Below, piece after piece: positions 63,310-64,000 of a stretch of 64,000 nucleotides of DNA. Made by a program: the position numbers and the translations under genes. A model generated the notes under the pieces. It ran no database searches and was not told the DNA's origin. It was given only the letters and a program-made list of their open reading frames with translations. Where the stretch lies: positions 31,735,501-31,799,500 of the forward strand of contig NC_091661.1 in NCBI RefSeq assembly GCF_042453785.1, written 5' to 3'. The stretch is from Malus domestica (taxonomy: Eukaryota > Streptophyta > Magnoliopsida > Rosales > Rosaceae). The stretch's first letter is position 1. Every line of letters starts with the position of its first letter.

Positions 63310-63490
63310 ACATTCAGAGTACATGGCACATGCCACATGCCACACAAACAACAAACTAATACATCCAGAGTACATGGCATAAGCCACACAAACAACAAAC
63401 TAGTACATCCAGAGTACATGGCACATGCCACACAAACAACACACTAGTACATCCAGAGTACATGGTACATGCCATACAAACAACAAACTC
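63310..63490. repeat. Tandem repeat in the 3' part of the retrotransposon
   Basis: Four to five units of about 45 bases with CTAGTACATCCAGAGTACAT and GGCACATGCCACACAAACAA. The units are close copies with small length differences. Confidence 0.85.
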
Positions 63491-63499
63491 ATACATCCA

Positions 63500-64000
63500 G
63501 AATACATACAAAAAAAGAGAGCACTACGAGTCATCCTCATCTGAGGCCGAACCTCTGACAATATCACTCTGCGTTTCAACCCCATCGCCATCACCACCTT
63601 CCTCAGCATCTCCAGGACCATCCTCATTCTCCTGAGACTGCTCACTGATACTAGTCTCATTATCAGAGTCATCATCACTACTAGGATCAACTGCGAGGAT
63701 GAAGGCTTTACCCTTTTGTCGGTACTCATCAATCTCATCACAGTACTTTCAGATAATGCTTCAATTGTAGTAACGCTCAAGGACGGCCATCCATTTCCTT
63801 TTCTCAAAATTAGCCGCTCAGATGCAGTGAGGTTTAAAAGCATCGTGAAATACCTGGGAACCTAAGAACTCCTGCACAGCAGCATCCCTCTCAGTTGGGA
63901 TACTCCTCTTCAGCCCAGAAACCTCAACCAAGGCACTATCCAACTCCTCTTTAACCTTGGAAACCTCAATGATGGTTGTCTCCAATTGTTTCTTAGTCGC
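63500..64000 (-). other. Antisense coding-like tract of the retrotransposon
   Basis: On the minus strand this has the look of a protein C-terminus: a coiled-coil-like stretch rich in Glu, Lys and Val, then an acidic Asp/Ser/Glu tail. An antisense ORF between pol and the 3' LTR is known in some Tat/Grande-type plant elements. It is part of the fossil and broken. Confidence 0.5.

Larger units (their letters stand above)
56382..64000 (+). mobile_element. Broken Ty3/gypsy LTR retrotransposon (fossil), Tat-like
   Basis: Starts with a long terminal repeat and continues beyond the window, so its 3' LTR is not seen. Parts in order: 5' LTR (about 56382-56898), primer-binding-like tract GGGCGCCGTCTGTGGG, gag region (about 57000-58900), then pol with protease (about 59160-59480), reverse transcriptase (about 59900-60650), RNase H (about 60780-61700) and integrase (about 61900-62950). 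The integrase-last order identifies Ty3/gypsy. A further region with an antisense coding-like tract follows, as known in Tat/Grande-like plant elements. It is clearly inactive, with roughly ten or more breaks across gag and pol. It appears moderately old. Age from LTR divergence cannot be read because only one LTR is in view. Confidence 0.93.

Noticed and set aside
63310-63490. CRISPR-like spacing of repeats
   Set aside because: The units are contiguous tandem copies without unique spacers, in a plant retrotransposon.

Overview
This is a plant nuclear window, almost certainly from a eudicot and most like Rosaceae (apple, pear or Prunus type). The basis is intron-rich genes with GT-AG splice sites, AT-rich intergenic DNA, plant-specific families (caffeic acid O-methyltransferase, NAC factor, HIPP metal-binding proteins, ILR1-type auxin-conjugate hydrolase) and plant transposons. 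The family assignment rests on remembered protein similarity, not on a search.

Layout. 1-9.8 kb: a tandem COMT locus, with a broken 3' half-copy (1698-2536, minus) followed by an intact four-exon gene (6712-9543, minus). Their 3' flanks are duplicated too. 9.8-17.3 kb: intergenic DNA with small transposons, then a structurally complete Mutator-like element (13494-17309) with terminal inverted repeats, a perfect 9-bp target duplication and a transposase gene. 18.7-19.7 kb: a small RIN13-like cysteine-rich protein (plus). 21.1-25.2 kb: two tandem genes for the alpha subunit of the nascent polypeptide-associated complex (plus), with matching promoters. 26.1-30.2 kb: a large uncharacterised plant protein (minus). 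31-34 kb: a nested set of small DNA transposons and LINE remains. 34.5 kb: a possible 62-residue small protein. 36-36.9 kb: an HMA-fold protein without the metal-binding cysteines (minus). 40.3-42.5 kb: a two-domain HIPP with a CaaX end (minus). 46.0-48.3 kb: an ILR1-like IAA-amino acid hydrolase (minus). 49.0-52.1 kb: a membrane-anchored NAC transcription factor (minus). 52.1-56.4 kb: gene-poor DNA. 56.4 kb to the end: a broken Ty3/gypsy LTR retrotransposon fossil running out of the window.

The genes do not form an operon-like unit. They are independent plant genes covering lignin methylation, translation-associated chaperoning, metal or membrane signalling, auxin release and stress transcription. 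Exon boundaries were worked out by hand from reading frame and GT/AG signals; in the host genes called as intact every junction keeps the frame. No clear undescribed system is visible. The best leads are the transposon structures, the rearranged COMT copy, the duplicated NAC-factor segment and the small-ORF gene.
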